A DNA stretch of 64,000 nt, from NCBI GenBank assembly GCA_002733765.1, contig NVWU01000004.1:181078-245077 (forward strand), in the 5' to 3' direction. The stretch is from Colwellia sp. Its GTDB lineage: Bacteria; Pseudomonadota; Gammaproteobacteria; Enterobacterales; Alteromonadaceae. Made by a program: the position numbers and the translations under genes. Below, piece by piece: positions 43,237-53,361 of this stretch. Position 1 is the first letter of the stretch. The number at the start of each line of letters is the position of its first letter. The notes beneath the pieces were generated by a model. The model was not told where the DNA came from and did not search any database. It worked only from the letters and a program-made list of their open reading frames with translations.

Positions 43237-43442
43237 TTATCATTACTTTTTGAATGATTAGACTTAACCGTTAACGTGGTATCTTTTTCTTTTTTATCAC
43301 TCGTTTTTTCATCAAAGAGAATACTCATCCCTTCTTTTTCTAGATCATCAAACTGCTCTGTTTTTACCGCCCAGAAAAAAAGATAAATACATAGGGCCGT
43401 AAGTAATGCTGCAACAGGAATTAAAATATAGATAATACTCAT
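43233..43442 (-). CDS. ccoS: cbb3-type oxidase assembly protein CcoS
   Basis: A 69-residue single-span protein beginning MSIIYILIPVAALLTALCIYLFFWAVKTEQFDDLE, typical of CcoS, needed for haem and copper insertion into cbb3 oxidase. The extended charged tail (KKEKDTTL...) is slightly longer than usual. It follows ccoI after 28 bases and overlaps the next gene by 4 bases. Confidence 0.93.
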   Translation of the reverse strand: MSIIYILIPVAALLTALCIYLFFWAVKTEQFDDLEKEGMSILFDEKTSDKKEKDTTLTVKSNHSKSNDK

Positions 43443-43470
43443 GAACTTTATCCTTTATGTTTTAAGTAAA

Positions 43471-45924
43471 CTATCTTTTTAATAGACGTAGTGAATTGGT
43501 AATCACTAAAATTGAACTTGCTGACATGCCAATAACAGCCATATAGGGAGTAATGAATCCTGCGACGGCTAGTGGTAATACAATACTATTATAACCAAAA
43601 GCCCATAAATAATTTTGAAAAATTATACGACGAGTTTTGACTGCTATATAGTTTAATGTATTAATACTGGTAAGTTGGTTGTTTAATAAAATGACATCCG
43701 CACCACTTTTGGCTATATCTGTCCCACACCCCATAGCCATAGACACATGAGCCGCACCAAACACAGGTGAGTCATTAACGCCATCACCTATCATAGCAAC
43801 AGTGGCATTTTGTTCTTTTTGTAAATTCTTAAGTTTAGTCATTTTATCGGTTGCACTCAAGCCGCCATAACAATGAGGTATTGATAATGATTTTGCGATT
43901 TTTTCACAAGCATTTTGACTATCACCGGATAATATTAATGTTTGATTATTCTCATTTAGCTTAGTCAGTAATATCAGGGCATCATCCCGTATTTTATCGA
44001 CAAGGTAAAAAGCCCCGACAAGGGTGTTTTCGTAAACTAAGACACAAGAAGCATTGATTAATTGCTCATGCTTTTTTTGAGCATCAGTAAAGCTAGCAAA
44101 GAGCCAGCTAGGTTTACCAATATGGAATTGTTTATTGTCGATTATACCACTAACGCCTTTACCAGAATGTACTTTAACATTGGTAGCGTTTATTTTGTAA
44201 TTTCGATACTGAATGAAAGGTTTAGCGAGTGGGTGTTCAGAATGAGACTCTAATGCTGCGGCAAGGGCTAAAATACGTATTTCGTTAAACGCTTTATCCG
44301 TCAATAATACATCTACTTTATCAATGGAAAAATCACCGGTAGTTAAAGTACCTGTTTTATCAAAAGCAAAGGTGTTTATTTTGGGTATTGTTTCCATTAC
44401 ATGAGAAGATTTTATCATAATACCATCACTATTCAGGCGAGTGGTGGCACACGTTAATGCAGTTGGTGTCGCTAAAGATAAGGCACAAGGGCAGGTGGCA
44501 ACTAATACTGATAAGGTGATCCAAAATGCTTCTTCAGGTAAATGTTGTTGCCAGTATACTGCGGTTCCAATAGCGGTAATTAGGATAACGGCAACAAAGT
44601 ATTGTGCTACTTGATCAGAGAAACGTGCTAGTTTAGGTTTATGGGCTTGGGACTGCTCACTTAAGCGAATAAGTTGGCTTAAAAATGATTGACTACTCGG
44701 TTGTTTAACTTTTACCGTTAAATTGCCATCACCATTAATTGTGCCAGCAAACACACTGTCATTAATAGTTTTGTTTAATGGTAATTGCTCACCAGATAAC
44801 ATAGCTTCATTTACTTGACTATTACCGCTAACAATTTCACCATCAGCGGGAATTATTTCACCAGGTTTTATTTGTACAAAATCACCTTTTATCAATAGTT
44901 TAGCGGCTACTAATTCTTCCTTTATTTCTTCGCTACTAGCACCGGATAACTTATAATTACTTATTTTTGTCGCCGTCATGGGCATTAATTTTAATAAATT
45001 TGCTGATACTTGTGCCGCGTGAGAGCGCGCTCTAAACTCTAAAAATTTACCAATGAGTAGTAAGAAAGTGAACATGGAAACTGATTCAAAATACACTTCA
45101 CCTTGTTCAGTTATTGTGGCCCATGCGCTAGCACTAAACGCTAAAATAATCGCGATAGAAACGGGGACGTCCATAGATAAACGTTTTAATTTAAGCGCAT
45201 TAATTGCGCCAACATAAAAAGGGAAAGCACCATAAACAACAATAGGAATGACTAAAATAAAGCTAACCCAACGTAAATATACGATATTGTGAGCAGCCAT
45301 ACTTGAAAAAGCACCAAAATATAAACCGAACGCAATCATCATTATTTGCATCATTAAAATGCCGCTTATTCCTAAACGTTTAATAAAAAGTTTGCTTTGT
45401 ATTTTATTTTTTTGTTCTACTTCACTCGCTTTAAAAGGCAAAGCTTGATAACCAATATCATCAATAGTGTTCAGAATTTCACTTAGTTTTATCTGGTCAT
45501 CTTGCCATTTTATTGTTGCTCTTTGGGTAGTGGCATTAACGCTTATGCGTTTAATGCCCTTGAGTTTATTGAGCTGCATTTCTATTAACCATGCACAGGC
45601 GGCACAACTAATCCCTTCCACAGTTAAAATAGCTTCTTTTGAGTCATTTTCTTGATAAATGAATTCATTTTGCAAAACGTCTTCATCAAGAAGTTGATTC
45701 TTTAGTCTTTGCTCTGATTTTAGTTGCTCAGGAATAAGATCTGCACCTTTTTGAGCTGGCTCAGTTCTCACTTGATAATATTGAGTTAGGTTGTTGTCAA
45801 CGATGGTTTGAGCAACGGCTTGACAACCTATGCAGCACATAGGTTGTTGTTTTTGATTGATAGTGACACACAGTTTTAGACCCTTAGGAATTAACTCATC
45901 ACAATGAAAGCAAGTACTAGGCAT
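43471..45924 (-). CDS. ccoI: Copper-translocating P-type ATPase CcoI
   Basis: CcoI (FixI) is a P1B ATPase supplying copper for cbb3 oxidase. The 817 residues start with a Cys-rich N-terminal metal site (CFHCDEL, CCIGCQAV), then an HMA domain with GISCAACAWL. Eight membrane segments include the transport motif TCPCALSL; the phosphorylation site is DKTGTLT, and GDGVNDSPV lies near the C-terminus. It starts three bases after ccoH stops. The length fits the family. Confidence 0.96.
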   Translation of the reverse strand: MPSTCFHCDELIPKGLKLCVTINQKQQPMCCIGCQAVAQTIVDNNLTQYYQVRTEPAQKGADLIPEQLKSEQRLKNQLLDEDVLQNEFIYQENDSKEAILTVEGISCAACAWLIEMQLNKLKGIKRISVNATTQRATIKWQDDQIKLSEILNTIDDIGYQALPFKASEVEQKNKIQSKLFIKRLGISGILMMQIMMIAFGLYFGAFSSMAAHNIVYLRWVSFILVIPIVVYGAFPFYVGAINALKLKRLSMDVPVSIAIILAFSASAWATITEQGEVYFESVSMFTFLLLIGKFLEFRARSHAAQVSANLLKLMPMTATKISNYKLSGASSEEIKEELVAAKLLIKGDFVQIKPGEIIPADGEIVSGNSQVNEAMLSGEQLPLNKTINDSVFAGTINGDGNLTVKVKQPSSQSFLSQLIRLSEQSQAHKPKLARFSDQVAQYFVAVILITAIGTAVYWQQHLPEEAFWITLSVLVATCPCALSLATPTALTCATTRLNSDGIMIKSSHVMETIPKINTFAFDKTGTLTTGDFSIDKVDVLLTDKAFNEIRILALAAALESHSEHPLAKPFIQYRNYKINATNVKVHSGKGVSGIIDNKQFHIGKPSWLFASFTDAQKKHEQLINASCVLVYENTLVGAFYLVDKIRDDALILLTKLNENNQTLILSGDSQNACEKIAKSLSIPHCYGGLSATDKMTKLKNLQKEQNATVAMIGDGVNDSPVFGAAHVSMAMGCGTDIAKSGADVILLNNQLTSINTLNYIAVKTRRIIFQNYLWAFGYNSIVLPLAVAGFITPYMAVIGMSASSILVITNSLRLLKR

Positions 45925-45927
45925 AGT

Positions 45928-46422
45928 TTACTGGGCTTTAGTTGGATCTGGCACTATGTCAATAAAATCATTTTGCGGCAGGCTAATGGTATCTTGAATT
46001 TTCCAATGATTTTCAAATGGCGTTAAAGTAATTTTCCACTTACCTGAAATATTATGGTCAAAACGGTGTCTGAAGTATCCGTTACCGTCTGGTGTCAGTG
46101 CTAAATAAAAATCTTTTTCTTCTAGTGTAGGATGAAAGAAGCTGATATTGATTAAAGGAAATGATTTTTCGATACCCGTAGGTTTAATAATTAGTTCATT
46201 ATTTACTAATTTCAATCCGAACCGCATCCCTAATTTTTGTGCTTGTTTTACTTTCGCTACTTGTAAGTTAATGGCTTTACCCGTTTTATAGTAATCACCG
46301 ACCACTAGTGTATCAGCATCGGTATTGGCAATAATATAGGTGGTAATACTAGCTACAACAGCGATACAAGGAAGAATAAAAACTAACCAAGCCCACGGCT
46401 CACGATACCAAGATGTTTTCAT
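45928..46422 (-). CDS. ccoH: cbb3 oxidase assembly protein CcoH (FixH)
   Basis: A 164-residue FixH-family protein: N-terminal span (WYREPWAWLVFILPCIAVVAS) and a periplasmic domain (VVGDYYKTGKAINLQVAKVK, FFHPTLEEKDFYLALTPDG). CcoH works with CcoI in maturing the cbb3 oxidase. It starts 184 bases downstream of the ccoNOQP terminator and heads a second transcript ccoH-ccoI-ccoS-tauE-like. Confidence 0.93.
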   Translation of the reverse strand: MKTSWYREPWAWLVFILPCIAVVASITTYIIANTDADTLVVGDYYKTGKAINLQVAKVKQAQKLGMRFGLKLVNNELIIKPTGIEKSFPLINISFFHPTLEEKDFYLALTPDGNGYFRHRFDHNISGKWKITLTPFENHWKIQDTISLPQNDFIDIVPDPTKAQ

Positions 46423-46516
46423 AGAATTTAAACGTTTTTAATTGTATAAAATTGACGGTTATTATAGCGTTTATCTGTATTTTGAGCTAGTTTTCTTTAT
46501 CGGAATTTAATAATAA

Positions 46517-46550
46517 AAAACCCTAGATAACAGAAGTTATCTAGGGTTTT
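46517..46550 (-). terminator. Terminator of the ccoNOQP operon
   Basis: A perfect 15-bp stem (AAAACCCTAGATAAC against GTTATCTAGGGTTTT) with loop AGAA (TTCT on the minus strand). On the minus strand it is followed by T-rich sequence. It lies 57 bases beyond the ccoP stop and separates it from ccoH. Confidence 0.88.
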
Positions 46551-46606
46551 ATTATTATTTGTAATAAGGCAATTAAGACCTTAATACAAATAATATTGTC
46601 TTAGTT

Positions 46607-47578
46607 TTAATCTTGAGAAAGAGAATAGATATAAGCACTAATTACATGTACTTTTTCTTCACCAAGAATAGCTTTCCAAGGAGGCATTACACCGGCACGA
46701 CCATTGCGAATAGATTCTTCAATAGCACGTTGTGAACCACCGTATAACCAAGTGTTATCAGATAAGTTTGGTGCACCCATAGGTAAACCTAACGCTAAAC
46801 TGCCTTGGCCATCGCTGCCATGACAACCAGCACAAAGTCCAAATTTAGCCTTACCCGCTTTCGCTAAGTCTGCGTTTACAGAACGACCACTTAAGCTAAT
46901 TACATAAGCTGCTACTTCTTTAACACCTTGTTCGCCGCCAATAGCACCTGCCCAAGCCATCATACCAACCGCTTTACGGCCGTGCATAATAGTTTCTTTG
47001 ATTTTCTCTGGACTACCACCATATAACCAATCTTTATCTGCTAGGTTAGGGAAGCCTGTAGTACCACGAGCATCAGAGCCATGACATTGTGAACAGTTTT
47101 GAATAAATAAGCGTTGACCTACTTTCAATGCTTCGGCATCTGTGGATAAATCTTCAATACTTCGCGCTGCGTAAGCATCAAAAATCGGCCCATATTTAGC
47201 ATCAGCTTGCACTATTTCACGGTCATACTGTACTAATACACCAGAGTCTTTTTTCAAATACTCTAACGTTTTAGCTTTAGACTCAGCAATATTTAAAATG
47301 CCTTGGTTTGAACTTTTCCAACCTAAAATACCAGTCCAGTTACCTAAGCCATAAAGTGCTAGATAACCAAAAGCCCAAATAATGGTTAATAAGAAAAAGG
47401 TGCTCCACCATTTTGGTAGTTGATTATTTAATTCTTCTATGCCGTCAAAGGAATGCCCCATGGACTCCCCTTCTTCAACACCTGCAAAGTTTTTTAAGCA
47501 CCAACGTAGTAAAATAAAACAACCTACGATTGATCCTAGGGTAAGAACCCAAACCCATATATTCCAGAAGCTAGACAT
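46607..47578 (-). CDS. ccoP: cbb3-type cytochrome c oxidase subunit III CcoP
   Basis: CcoP is the membrane-anchored dihaem cytochrome c of cbb3 oxidase that passes electrons to CcoN. The 323 residues include two N-terminal spans, the CcoP domain (FDGIEELNNQLPKWW), and two haem sites, CSQCH and CAGCH, each followed by a Met axial-ligand region. The frame opens at TTG 47611, but ATG 47578, with GGGGAC upstream, gives MSSFWNIWVW and overlaps the ccoQ 3' end by 8 bases. It is the last gene of the operon. Confidence 0.96.
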   Translation of the reverse strand: MSSFWNIWVWVLTLGSIVGCFILLRWCLKNFAGVEEGESMGHSFDGIEELNNQLPKWWSTFFLLTIIWAFGYLALYGLGNWTGILGWKSSNQGILNIAESKAKTLEYLKKDSGVLVQYDREIVQADAKYGPIFDAYAARSIEDLSTDAEALKVGQRLFIQNCSQCHGSDARGTTGFPNLADKDWLYGGSPEKIKETIMHGRKAVGMMAWAGAIGGEQGVKEVAAYVISLSGRSVNADLAKAGKAKFGLCAGCHGSDGQGSLALGLPMGAPNLSDNTWLYGGSQRAIEESIRNGRAGVMPPWKAILGEEKVHVISAYIYSLSQD

Positions 47579-47792
47579 TATTATTAGTCCCCTGTTTGCT
47601 ATCTGTATCAAGATGACGTGCTTTATTTTTTTGTGCTGTTTTCTTTTTTAATGAAAGGTCTTCCTCAAAAATCGAAAGAGCTACTTCATCAAATGAAGAT
47701 TTACGTTTTTTCGAGTATGACCAGAGCACAATAATGATAAATAACGCCAATATAAGAAGGGCAACAAGCCCTCTGAGTGTTCCGTAATCCAT
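47571..47792 (-). CDS. ccoQ: cbb3-type oxidase subunit CcoQ
   Basis: A 73-residue protein with one membrane span (YGTLRGLVALLILALFIIIVLW) and a charged tail, as in CcoQ (FixQ), a small stabilising subunit. It starts five bases after ccoO, and its end overlaps the ccoP start. Confidence 0.93.
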   Translation of the reverse strand: MDYGTLRGLVALLILALFIIIVLWSYSKKRKSSFDEVALSIFEEDLSLKKKTAQKNKARHLDTDSKQGTNNNV

Positions 47793-47797
47793 CAGAG

Positions 47798-48442
47798 CTA
47801 CTTCAATGCATGCCCAAGTGATTGCAAATAAGCAACCAAGGCATCCATTTCAGTTTTACCTTTAACAGCATCAGCAGCACCATCAATTTCAGCCGGTGTA
47901 TAAAGAGGGATAGCATTACCATTTTCATCTTTATGACTGCGATTGCGTGTTAACCAGTTAAATGTTTCAAGTTTTTTACCGGTTAGTTCACCATCAAGCG
48001 TGTTGGTGTTTAACCAGTTGTATGCAGGCATGTTGGACTCAGGTACAACCGAGCGAGGATCAGTCAAGTGAGCAATATGCCAATCATCACTATAACGCTG
48101 ACCTACACGGGCTAAATCAGGGCCAGTACGTTTTGAACCCCATAAAAATGGATGTTCCCAAACATGTTCACCAGCAACACTGTAATGACCGTAACGCTCT
48201 GTTTCCGCTCTAAATGGACGGATCATTTGGCTATGACATACGTGACAACCTTCACGAATATATATATCACGACCTTCCATTTGTAGCGCGGTATAAGGTT
48301 TTAAGTTATCAACTGGTTGCGCTAATTCTTTTTGAAAAAATAATGGTGTTATTTCTACCAAGCCACCGATACTGATAGCTAAAACAGTAAATAGAAAGAA
48401 CAAACCAACATTTTTTTCAACTTTTTCATGTATGTTTTTCAT
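47798..48442 (-). CDS. ccoO: cbb3-type cytochrome c oxidase subunit II CcoO
   Basis: A 214-residue membrane-anchored monohaem cytochrome c. The haem site is CHVCH (near residue 62), with the family start [21 protein letters not shown]. Later motifs are [29 protein letters not shown] and [12 protein letters not shown]. It lies between ccoN (11 bases) and ccoQ (5 bases). Confidence 0.96.
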   Translation of the reverse strand: MKNIHEKVEKNVGLFFLFTVLAISIGGLVEITPLFFQKELAQPVDNLKPYTALQMEGRDIYIREGCHVCHSQMIRPFRAETERYGHYSVAGEHVWEHPFLWGSKRTGPDLARVGQRYSDDWHIAHLTDPRSVVPESNMPAYNWLNTNTLDGELTGKKLETFNWLTRNRSHKDENGNAIPLYTPAEIDGAADAVKGKTEMDALVAYLQSLGHALK

Positions 48443-48453
48443 GTTTGTTCTCC

Positions 48454-49878
48454 TTAAACTTCTTCAACAGGCTTAAGACTTCCGTCTTTTGCACCCATGG
48501 TTTTAAACATGTTGTAGGCCATTAATACAAAGCCTGCCACAATTAACACACCACCTATAAATCGTATAAAATAGAATGGATAAGAGGCGGTTAAACTTTC
48601 TACAAAGCTGTAAGTTAACGTACCATCAGTATTTACTGCGCGCCACATTAACCCTTGCATAACGCCTGAAATCCACATCGCTACGATGTAAAGAACAACA
48701 CCTGTGGTATGAATCCAAAAATGAATATTGATGAGGCGAATGCTATACATACGACCTTGGTTAAATAACACTGGGATTAAGTGGTACATAGCACCAATTG
48801 AAACCATAGCAACCCAACCTAGAGCACCTGAGTGTACATGACCTACAGTCCAATCAGTGTAATGAGATAAAGCATTTACTGATTTAATTGCCATCATAGG
48901 ACCTTCAAAGGTAGACATACCGTAGAAAGATAAAGAAACAATTAAAAAACGTAAAATAGGATCATGACGAAGTTTATGCCATGCGCCAGAAAGAGTCATA
49001 ATACCGTTAATCATACCACCCCATGAAGGTAGGAATAATACAATAGACATTGTCATACCAACTGTTTGTACCCAGTCAGGTAATGCGGTGTAATGTAAGT
49101 GATGCGGGCCAGCCCATATATAAAGAGAAATCAACGCCCAAAAATGAACGATAGATAAGCGGTAAGAGTATACAGGACGCTCTGCTTGTTTAGGTACGAA
49201 GTAGTACATCATCCCTAAGAAACCAGCCGTTAATAGAAATCCTACGGCATTATGTCCATACCACCACTGCATCATGGCATCAATTGCACCAGAGTAGATG
49301 GAATATGATTTCATTGCCGAAATGGGTACTACCATGCTATTACCAATATGCAGTACTGCAATAACAATAATAAAAGCACCAAAGAACCAGTTGGCAACAT
49401 AAATATGAGAGACTTTTCGTTTAATTAAAGTACCAAAAAAAACAACCGCATATGCAACCCAAACAATAGTGATTAATATATCAATTGGCCACTCTAATTC
49501 AGCATATTCTTTTGTTGAGGTATAACCTAAAGGTAAAGTTATTACAGCAGCTACAATCACTGCTTGCCAGCCCCAAAAAGTAAATGCAGCTAATTTGCCA
49601 CCGAATAATCGGGCTTGGCAGGTTCGCTGTACTACGTAGTATGAGGTAGCAAATAAAGCACTAGTACCAAAAGCAAAAATTACTGCATTGGTGTGAAGTG
49701 GTCGAAGACGAGAGTAGGTTAACCAAGGTGTATCAAAGTTTAACGCGGGCCAAATTAATTGAGCCGCGATAAGCACACCTACGAGTGTACCCACGATCCC
49801 CCAGATTACAGTCATTACAGTAAATTGACGTACAACATCGAAGTTGTAGTCTACTGCTGACGTATTACTTTGAGTCAT
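48454..49878 (-). CDS. ccoN: cbb3-type cytochrome c oxidase subunit I CcoN
   Basis: CcoN is the catalytic haem-copper subunit of the high-affinity cbb3 oxidase. The 474 residues form 12 spans with conserved His regions ([51 protein letters not shown]). It heads ccoNOQP. Two FNR boxes lie 180 and 213 bases upstream of the start (50058-50104), so low-oxygen induction is predicted. Confidence 0.97.
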   Translation of the reverse strand: MTQSNTSAVDYNFDVVRQFTVMTVIWGIVGTLVGVLIAAQLIWPALNFDTPWLTYSRLRPLHTNAVIFAFGTSALFATSYYVVQRTCQARLFGGKLAAFTFWGWQAVIVAAVITLPLGYTSTKEYAELEWPIDILITIVWVAYAVVFFGTLIKRKVSHIYVANWFFGAFIIVIAVLHIGNSMVVPISAMKSYSIYSGAIDAMMQWWYGHNAVGFLLTAGFLGMMYYFVPKQAERPVYSYRLSIVHFWALISLYIWAGPHHLHYTALPDWVQTVGMTMSIVLFLPSWGGMINGIMTLSGAWHKLRHDPILRFLIVSLSFYGMSTFEGPMMAIKSVNALSHYTDWTVGHVHSGALGWVAMVSIGAMYHLIPVLFNQGRMYSIRLINIHFWIHTTGVVLYIVAMWISGVMQGLMWRAVNTDGTLTYSFVESLTASYPFYFIRFIGGVLIVAGFVLMAYNMFKTMGAKDGSLKPVEEV

Positions 49879-50057
49879 GTTATGGATTCCGCAGTGTTAT
49901 TATTAATGAAAACAATTATAAAGACGTTATTTAACACTAAAATGTGTTAAAAACGTACAATAATTAAACTATTTCTGTGTGTTCGCCAAAAGGCGATGAT
50001 ATATGTCACAAAAGCGAGCTAAATATGCCATATACAAGGTAATTTTACCCTTTGACC

Positions 50058-50104
50058 ATGACATAAATCAACCGCCGTATCTATTTAAATTTGACATAGA
50101 TCAA
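50058..50104 (-). promoter_or_regulatory. Two FNR boxes upstream of ccoN
   Basis: TTGACATAGATCAA (50091-50104) fits the FNR consensus TTGAT-N4-ATCAA at 9 of 10 fixed bases. ATGACATAAATCAA (50058-50071) fits 8 of 10. They lie 33 bases apart (three helical turns) in the 344-base gap before ccoN, far from the start codon. The rest of 49879-50222 is AT-rich leader with nothing else recognised. Confidence 0.7.
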
Positions 50105-50222
50105 GTTTGAACTAAATTGACCACATTCATTATGTGGCTATGAGAATAGAGTTAAGGGTTTATTGTGATTTAATTGAATAAAAATCCAACGAGAATAGAC
50201 AGAGAGTAAGAGAGGAGGCTAG

Positions 50223-50960
50223 CTAAAGGTCAGCTATTTTAATAAGATTTTCTTGCGCAATGAGTTTTATTTTTCTTCCTTCTACTTGAATTAATTGCTC
50301 TTTTTGAAATTTAGAAAAAACTCGGCTGAGGGTTTCACGACGTAAACCTAAAAAATTAGCAATGTTATTTCGGTTAATTGGTAATTCAATACTATTGTCA
50401 CTACCAGTATAACTGGCGTTTCTTTCGATAATATTTAATAAAAATGCCGCTAATAAGCTATCGGCCGATTTTTTTCCTATGTAAGCTTGAAAGTTTTTCT
50501 GACGTACATAGTTTTGTCTACTTAGTAATTCAATTAGATTTTTTTGAATTTCGGGTATTAGTTGACCGCAAGAGGTCATTTGTTCAACAGAAACTTTACA
50601 TACCGAACTATCACCTATTGCGATGGCAGTATAGTTATAAGTTTTTAAAAAAAGTGCATCTTCGCCAATAAGTTCACCAGGAAAGCGTAAACCAATAATG
50701 TTCTCTGTCGAGTCATCGGTTTGGAGAAGTAATTTAAATGCACCAGAGCTAACGGCATAAATATTTGTTAAGGGCGTTGATTGGTTAAAAAGTATGTGAT
50801 TCGCTTTGGTCGTAATTCTTTTATGCAAAAAACTGTCAGATAAGTTGATTGATTGCTTGACTGTCGAGAGAGGTCGACACACTGAATTCATCGAGCAGTC
50901 ATCACATTCCACATAATTATGCTTGTCTTTTTTTTGTATACTTTGGCTAGGCACAGTCAT
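50223..50960 (-). CDS. Second FNR-type (Crp/Fnr) regulator with Fe-S cluster cysteines
   Basis: A 245-residue CRP/FNR-family regulator. Cys19, Cys22 and Cys28 (CDDCSMNSVC) have the FNR spacing, and a later Cys (SSVCKVS) could be the fourth ligand. The HTH helix LRRETLSRVFSKF has the FNR-like Glu-x-x-Ser-Arg. It is diverged from the fnr gene at 41.7-42.4 kb. It lies immediately upstream of ccoN on the same strand, suggesting it controls the cco operon. The frame opens at GTG 50963; ATG 50960 is preferred. Confidence 0.88.
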   Translation of the reverse strand: MTVPSQSIQKKDKHNYVECDDCSMNSVCRPLSTVKQSINLSDSFLHKRITTKANHILFNQSTPLTNIYAVSSGAFKLLLQTDDSTENIIGLRFPGELIGEDALFLKTYNYTAIAIGDSSVCKVSVEQMTSCGQLIPEIQKNLIELLSRQNYVRQKNFQAYIGKKSADSLLAAFLLNIIERNASYTGSDNSIELPINRNNIANFLGLRRETLSRVFSKFQKEQLIQVEGRKIKLIAQENLIKIADL

Positions 50961-51054
50961 CACTTACTTGTTAACATGGGTATGTCCAATTCAGATCAAC
51001 TATCTTAAGGGAGTCGAGCAATAATAACAATTGCTTGAACTTAGAAAATTATCA

Positions 51055-51543
51055 ATGATTAAAGTTGTTGTCGTTATATTATGTATTTTTAATATATTAG
51101 CTTGTAATCCAATCCAACAAGCATCTCAAAAGAAAAGTACACACTCTCAGGTACCCTTTACTTGTTTAGCTAGTCAAAGTCGTTGTGACGTTAATACTGA
51201 GCTTGGCACTTTTACGATTAAGTTTTCAGGGCAAGTTGATATGGGAAAAGTAAAAACAGAGTTGCCATTTCAAATTCAATTAACATTTGATGCAATAAGT
51301 CAACATTTTCAGTTAAAAAGCGTTAGTAGTTATCTTGAAGGTAAATCTATGTTTATGGGAAAAATTCCTGTGTTTTTTCAACGAGCTGAAAAAATTAGTG
51401 ATTCTTTGATTGCACAAACTTTGCTTGTTAACTGTAGTGAAGAGATAATGACATGGCGGCTTTGGTTTACGGTAGAACTTGAGAATGATGAGCAGGTAAC
51501 CCAGCAAGACTTTTTTATAGATTTTGATAGCCAAAGACTATAA
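51055..51543 (+). CDS. Hypothetical lipoprotein (162 aa)
   Basis: I do not recognise this family. A lipoprotein signal (VVVVILCIFNILAC) precedes about 145 residues of beta-rich sequence (GTFTIKFSGQVDMGKVKTEL, QLTFDAISQHFQLKSVSSYL, WRLWFTVEL). Several Cys (FTCLASQSRCDV, LVNCSEE) could form disulfides. The order of beta-segments is like copper/periplasmic binding domains, but no metal motif is clear. The frame opens at TTG 51031; ATG 51055 starts the signal. It is divergent from the FNR-type gene. Confidence 0.65.
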   Translation: MIKVVVVILCIFNILACNPIQQASQKKSTHSQVPFTCLASQSRCDVNTELGTFTIKFSGQVDMGKVKTELPFQIQLTFDAISQHFQLKSVSSYLEGKSMFMGKIPVFFQRAEKISDSLIAQTLLVNCSEEIMTWRLWFTVELENDEQVTQQDFFIDFDSQRL

Positions 51544-51564
51544 AAAAGTTGCGAACTGTTAGTA

Positions 51565-51641
51565 TCGAGTAAGATAAGCAGGGAGTTACGAAGAGTTAGA
51601 CTATTGGACTTATTAGTTATCTCTGCTGCTTCGCTACTCGA
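51565..51641. terminator. Imperfect hairpin between lipoprotein gene and mltD
   Basis: TCGAGTA (51565-51571) pairs with TACTCGA (51635-51641), and AGCAG (51577-51581) with CTGCT (51626-51630), across a long loop. It is between convergent genes; termination is possible but weakly supported. Confidence 0.3.
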
Positions 51642-51658
51642 AACCCTTGTACTTGAAA

Positions 51659-53281
51659 CTATATATTATTTGTTACATCAACCGATAGCTTTAGCCTTTG
51701 TCCGGGTTGTAAATATTTATTTCGACTCAGGCTGTTCCAACGTTCAATATCACTAATACGAACGTTAAACTTATCGGCAATACGGGCAAAAGAATCACCA
51801 GGGCGTACTTTATAGGTAATATTACGCATTATTGCTTGCTCAACGCTTCGATAACTTGCTTTGCGTGAAATATTCGTTTTTTGCCAAATAACCAACTTCT
51901 GTCCCAACTTCAACGGGTCACGTGGTGCAAAACCATTCCATTTAGCTATTTTACTGCTATTGACTTTATAACGTTGTCCTATATCCCAAAGATTATCACC
52001 AGAAACAACCTGATGGGTTATTTTAAAGCCTTGCTGTGGTTTGGCTTGTTTTTTGGCAATACGTTGATCTTGAGATAATATATAGCTATCAAGTGATTTA
52101 GCGGCTACTGGAATTAACAAATGTTTGCCTGCGCGTATTTGATGACCATTAATACCATTTACTTGGCGTATTAATTCAATACTACTGTGAAATTTTTTCG
52201 CTATTTGGCTTAAACTGTCGCCATTTTTTATTTTATATCGCTGCCAAGCTAAGCGTTCATCTTTGGTTAACTTCGCTAAACCTTGTTCAAAGTGCGTAAC
52301 TTTATGTTTGGGCAATAATAATCGATGTGGTCCATCTGGATCCGTTGACCAGCGGTTAAACCCCGGGTTTAACCGCTGTAATTCAGGTAAAGATAAATCA
52401 GCTAGGTTCGCTGCTTTGGCTAAATCGAGTTGTGACTTAATATCAACTTGCACTATGACTTCTTCATTAGCTATTTCATAAAGTTTGATATCAAATTGCT
52501 CAGGACGTTTAATTATGTCAGCAAGGGCAAGTAATTTAGGAACATAAGCACGTGTTTCTTTAGGTAAGTCAAGTGACCAAAAGTCAGTGTTTTTTCCTAG
52601 CTTTTTATTTTTTCTTACCGATCTTCGTACACGGCCTTCACCTGAATTATATGCAGCTAAGGCAAGTAACCAGTCACCATCAAAGAACTTATGTAAATAT
52701 TTCATGTAGCTTATTGCACCTTGTGTTGATGCAACAATATCTCGACGCCCGTCATACCACCAGTTTTGCTTCATGCCGAAACGTGTTCCTGTAGCAGGAA
52801 CAAATTGCCACATGCCTGAAGCTCTACCGTGAGAATAGGCAAAAGGGTCGAAGGCACTTTCTACAATGGGCAATAATGCTAACTCTACCGGCACATTATT
52901 TTTTTCTAACTCTTCAACAATGTAATACAAGAATGGCTCGGCGCGTTTTGCTACTCTAGTAAGATAACTGGGATGTTTAGCGTACCAATTACGCTGCATA
53001 ATCACACGGTTATTCTGTGGGATATCAAAAGTGAGTTGGCCACGTATACGTCGCCAAACGTCATTACTATTTTGTAGTGAATCATTTTTTAAGGAAAATG
53101 TAACATCATCAACTGGATGAATAACATCAATGCTTTCATCGACAAGTAATGCCTGGTTTATCTCAGTGGTATTAGCTACTTGCTCTGGTGGTAAATAAGT
53201 TTTGTCAGTATCATCTTGTGATAACAAAGTTCCTTGACAGCCACTTAGGATAATTAATGCGAGGAATAAAATATATTTCAT
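51659..53281 (-). CDS. mltD: Membrane-bound lytic murein transglycosylase D
   Basis: MltD cleaves peptidoglycan glycan strands with formation of anhydro-MurNAc ends. The 540 residues have a lipobox (LSGC), an SLT domain with catalytic-Glu region LLPIVESAFDPFAYS and GRASGMWQFVPATG, AYNSGEGRV, and three C-terminal LysM repeats (KNGDSLSQIAKKF, SGDNLWDIGQRY, RPGDSFARIADKF). The frame opens at TTG 53287; ATG 53281 starts the signal. It is next to gloB, as in E. coli. Confidence 0.95.
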   Translation of the reverse strand: MKYILFLALIILSGCQGTLLSQDDTDKTYLPPEQVANTTEINQALLVDESIDVIHPVDDVTFSLKNDSLQNSNDVWRRIRGQLTFDIPQNNRVIMQRNWYAKHPSYLTRVAKRAEPFLYYIVEELEKNNVPVELALLPIVESAFDPFAYSHGRASGMWQFVPATGTRFGMKQNWWYDGRRDIVASTQGAISYMKYLHKFFDGDWLLALAAYNSGEGRVRRSVRKNKKLGKNTDFWSLDLPKETRAYVPKLLALADIIKRPEQFDIKLYEIANEEVIVQVDIKSQLDLAKAANLADLSLPELQRLNPGFNRWSTDPDGPHRLLLPKHKVTHFEQGLAKLTKDERLAWQRYKIKNGDSLSQIAKKFHSSIELIRQVNGINGHQIRAGKHLLIPVAAKSLDSYILSQDQRIAKKQAKPQQGFKITHQVVSGDNLWDIGQRYKVNSSKIAKWNGFAPRDPLKLGQKLVIWQKTNISRKASYRSVEQAIMRNITYKVRPGDSFARIADKFNVRISDIERWNSLSRNKYLQPGQRLKLSVDVTNNI

Positions 53282-53361
53282 GTACAACCAATGGTAATGT
53301 AAAACGGAGAATTAAATTTGCTATAGCAACGGCTAAAGCAGAGGAGAGTTAGATTAACACG

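Noticed and set aside
50983-50995. CATGGGTATG near the second FNR-type gene
   Set aside because: It is similar to the repeat terminus, but there is no core or second end.
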